Translations under genes and position numbers: made by a program
Notes under the pieces: model-generated
What the model was told of the DNA's origin: nothing
Databases searched by the model: none
What the model saw: only the letters and a program-made list of their open reading frames with translations
From: Candidatus Tanganyikabacteria bacterium
GTDB taxonomy: Bacteria; Cyanobacteriota; Sericytochromatia; S15B-MN24; VGJW01
NCBI GenBank assembly: GCA_016867235.1
Contig: VGJY01000020.1
Coordinates: 1 to 35,498, forward strand
DNA: 35,498 nt
Direction of reading: 5' to 3'
In this document: piece by piece, positions 34,171 to 35,498 of the stretch
Layout of the letters: every line of letters starts with the position of its first letter
How positions within the stretch are numbered: position 1 is the first letter of the stretch

Positions 34171-35498
34171 GAATGTTCCCGACAGCGCTTTCCGGATGTT
34201 GACGCGGCCCCAGCCGAATTGCGGATCCCAGCCTCCCGGTCCGAGATCGTCCACGGACGTGCGCAGCTTTTCCTTGAGCCGGGCGACGAGCGCCCGGTCG
34301 CGCGGCGTCGTGCTGCCCACGTACTTGGCATGGATCAGCGCCAAGGTGGCCGACACGAACGGCGCGGCCGCCGACGTGCCGTTGAACAGCTTGTAGGCCT
34401 TGGTGTAGTCGCCGCCCGTGCTCCGCGACGTGCTCCAGATCATGTTGCCGGGGCCCGACACGAAGACCGGATCGCCATGGTTGGAGTACGGAGCGAGCAG
34501 CTCCCAGCCCAGGTACCGCATCGTGACGCTCACCGCAATGGCCGACGGCGAGTTGGACGGCACGGTGGGCTCGCTGGCTTCGTTGCCCACGCTCACGACG
34601 ACCGCCACGCCGTGCGCGACCGCGTTGTCGATGGCGTCCTGGTAGGCCGCCTGCACGCCCAGCGAGCCCGGGATGCCCTGGCTGATGTTGCAGACCGCCA
34701 CCGGCGAGCCATTGCCCACGTTCTTCAGCCACGCGTACGGGGAGTCGGCCTGGTTGTAGTAAGCCGCGATGGTGATGGCGTTCAGCAGCCCCAGGGTCGT
34801 GATGGTCCCGGTCGTGGGCTGCGCGTCCTTGAGGGGCACGATGCGGACACCGGGCGCCACCCCGGCGTTGCCGATCGAGTTGCGCCGAGCGGCGATGACC
34901 CCCGCGACGAGCGTGCCATGGTCGTCGATTGCGGCCTCGAAGGTCGTCGTGGACGGAGCCGTGACCTTGTCGAGGGCGGTCGTGGTCAGGAAACCGCCCA
35001 CCACGCCGGGCGACAGATCGGGATGGCTGGGATCGACGCCCGAATCGACGACCGCCACGTTGACGTTTGACAGCGCCAGGCCGATGCCCGCGTCGATCGC
35101 CGCCCAGCCAGAAAAGACGTCGGACCCGTCGCTGCCGTACTGCCACTGGTAGGGCAGGAGCGGATCGGCCGACGGCAACGCATGGGGTTCGATCACCTGG
35201 TTGCGCACGACCGACGTGACGCCCGGAGCGCGGGAGTAGAAGGCCATGGCCTCCGCCTCCTGTCCGGCCGGGACCCGGACCAGGTCGTAGCTGCGGGCGA
35301 GGAAGAGCGTCTGGGCGACCACGGCGCCGTCGAAGGCAGGGAGCGCCTTGCCGGCCTCGCGGCCCACGATGAGCTCGCCGGGCACTGCCGGCAGGGCCTG
35401 GCCTTCCGGCAGCCGCACGCTTCCCTGGGCGCCGGGCTTCGAGCCGGCGAGCGGCTCGAAGCCCGTGACGGCCATCTGCGGCGCCGGCGCGGCCCGCA
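34168..35498 (-). CDS. Subtilisin-like serine protease (S8), 5' end outside the window
   Basis: At least 435 residues are visible. The frame stays open past the first ATG at 35475 to the window edge, and no signal peptide is seen, so the true start probably lies beyond 35498. Numbered from that ATG: residues 30-95 resemble a propeptide (PGELIVGREAGK, DLVRVPAGQEAEAMAFYSRAPGVTSVVRN), as in fervidolysin-like proteases. The catalytic triad is Asp144 (VAVVDSGVDPSHPDLS), His186 (DDHGTLVAGVIAA) and Ser368 (FNGTSAAAPFVSA), with oxyanion Asn298 (SVGNEA). It ends shortly after the Ser domain (DPQFGWGRVNIRKAL). Probably exported; it heads the hydrolase/matrixin run. Confidence 0.9.
   Translation of the reverse strand, partial: RAAPAPQMAVTGFEPLAGSKPGAQGSVRLPEGQALPAVPGELIVGREAGKALPAFDGAVVAQTLFLARSYDLVRVPAGQEAEAMAFYSRAPGVTSVVRNQVIEPHALPSADPLLPYQWQYGSDGSDVFSGWAAIDAGIGLALSNVNVAVVDSGVDPSHPDLSPGVVGGFLTTTALDKVTAPSTTTFEAAIDDHGTLVAGVIAARRNSIGNAGVAPGVRIVPLKDAQPTTGTITTLGLLNAITIAAYYNQADSPYAWLKNVGNGSPVAVCNISQGIPGSLGVQAAYQDAIDNAVAHGVAVVVSVGNEASEPTVPSNSPSAIAVSVTMRYLGWELLAPYSNHGDPVFVSGPGNMIWSTSRSTGGDYTKAYKLFNGTSAAAPFVSATLALIHAKYVGSTTPRDRALVARLKEKLRTSVDDLGPGGWDPQFGWGRVNIRKALSGTF

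Overview
The window is a GC-rich bacterial chromosome segment with about 30 genes packed on both strands, many with 1-50 nt overlaps, GTG/TTG starts and convergent ends. There are no rRNA or tRNA genes, no insertion sequences, no CRISPR array and no phage structural genes. The mix (several lipoproteins with clear lipoboxes, DUF2079 membrane protein, BtpA, the holB-ricT pair, a bifunctional RelA/SpoT, a fused biotin carboxylase-BCCP) suggests a free-living, poorly sampled high-GC lineage. A cyanobacteria-related non-photosynthetic group such as Sericytochromatia would fit, but the sequence alone does not fix the phylum.

Layout. 1-1543: a hairpin-rich non-coding edge, then a compact DUF2281-type antitoxin / MazF-PemK toxin operon with its own promoter, then non-coding DNA. 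1544-9432: a large lipoprotein N-acetylmuramoyl-L-alanine amidase carrying a second, catalytically dead amidase-like domain; a LolA-like lipoprotein; an unrecognised protein built of six helix-loop-helix motifs spaced 52/69/52/69/52 residues; and a 1095-residue adenylate cyclase-ATPase-TPR regulator. 9527-11508: a DUF2079 membrane protein whose 3' end runs into a two-gene nucleotidyltransferase module flanked by a 52-bp direct repeat. 11556-15203 (minus): an operon-like run GGDEF(degenerate)-holB-ricT-btpA. 15426-20602: murI abutting an acyl-CoA carboxylase carboxyltransferase gene, convergent with the biotin carboxylase-BCCP gene; two small minus-strand genes lie between. 20615-22577: a UPF0173 metallo-hydrolase and a divergent M20 peptidase. 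22562-26534 (minus): a restriction-modification pair, beta-class DNA methyltransferase plus a helicase-type restriction subunit lacking a recognisable nuclease domain. 26659-29114: an NYN-domain putative ribonuclease and a small membrane ORF. 29000-35498 (minus): a subtilase (cut by the window edge), an alpha/beta hydrolase, a matrixin-like lipoprotein metalloprotease, apt, relA/spoT and a YfcE-type phosphoesterase.

Functionally, the window combines envelope remodelling (amidase, murI, lipoproteins, proteases), nucleotide signalling (cyclase, degenerate GGDEF, RelA/SpoT with Apt), acyl-CoA carboxylation, and small defence or conflict modules (toxin-antitoxin, nucleotidyltransferase pair, restriction-modification). 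The most unusual signals are the duplication-flanked nucleotidyltransferase module, the alternating-period repeat protein, the pseudo-amidase duplication, and a recurrent TANNNT box 6-9 nt upstream of start codons without Shine-Dalgarno sequences, which suggests frequent leaderless transcription.
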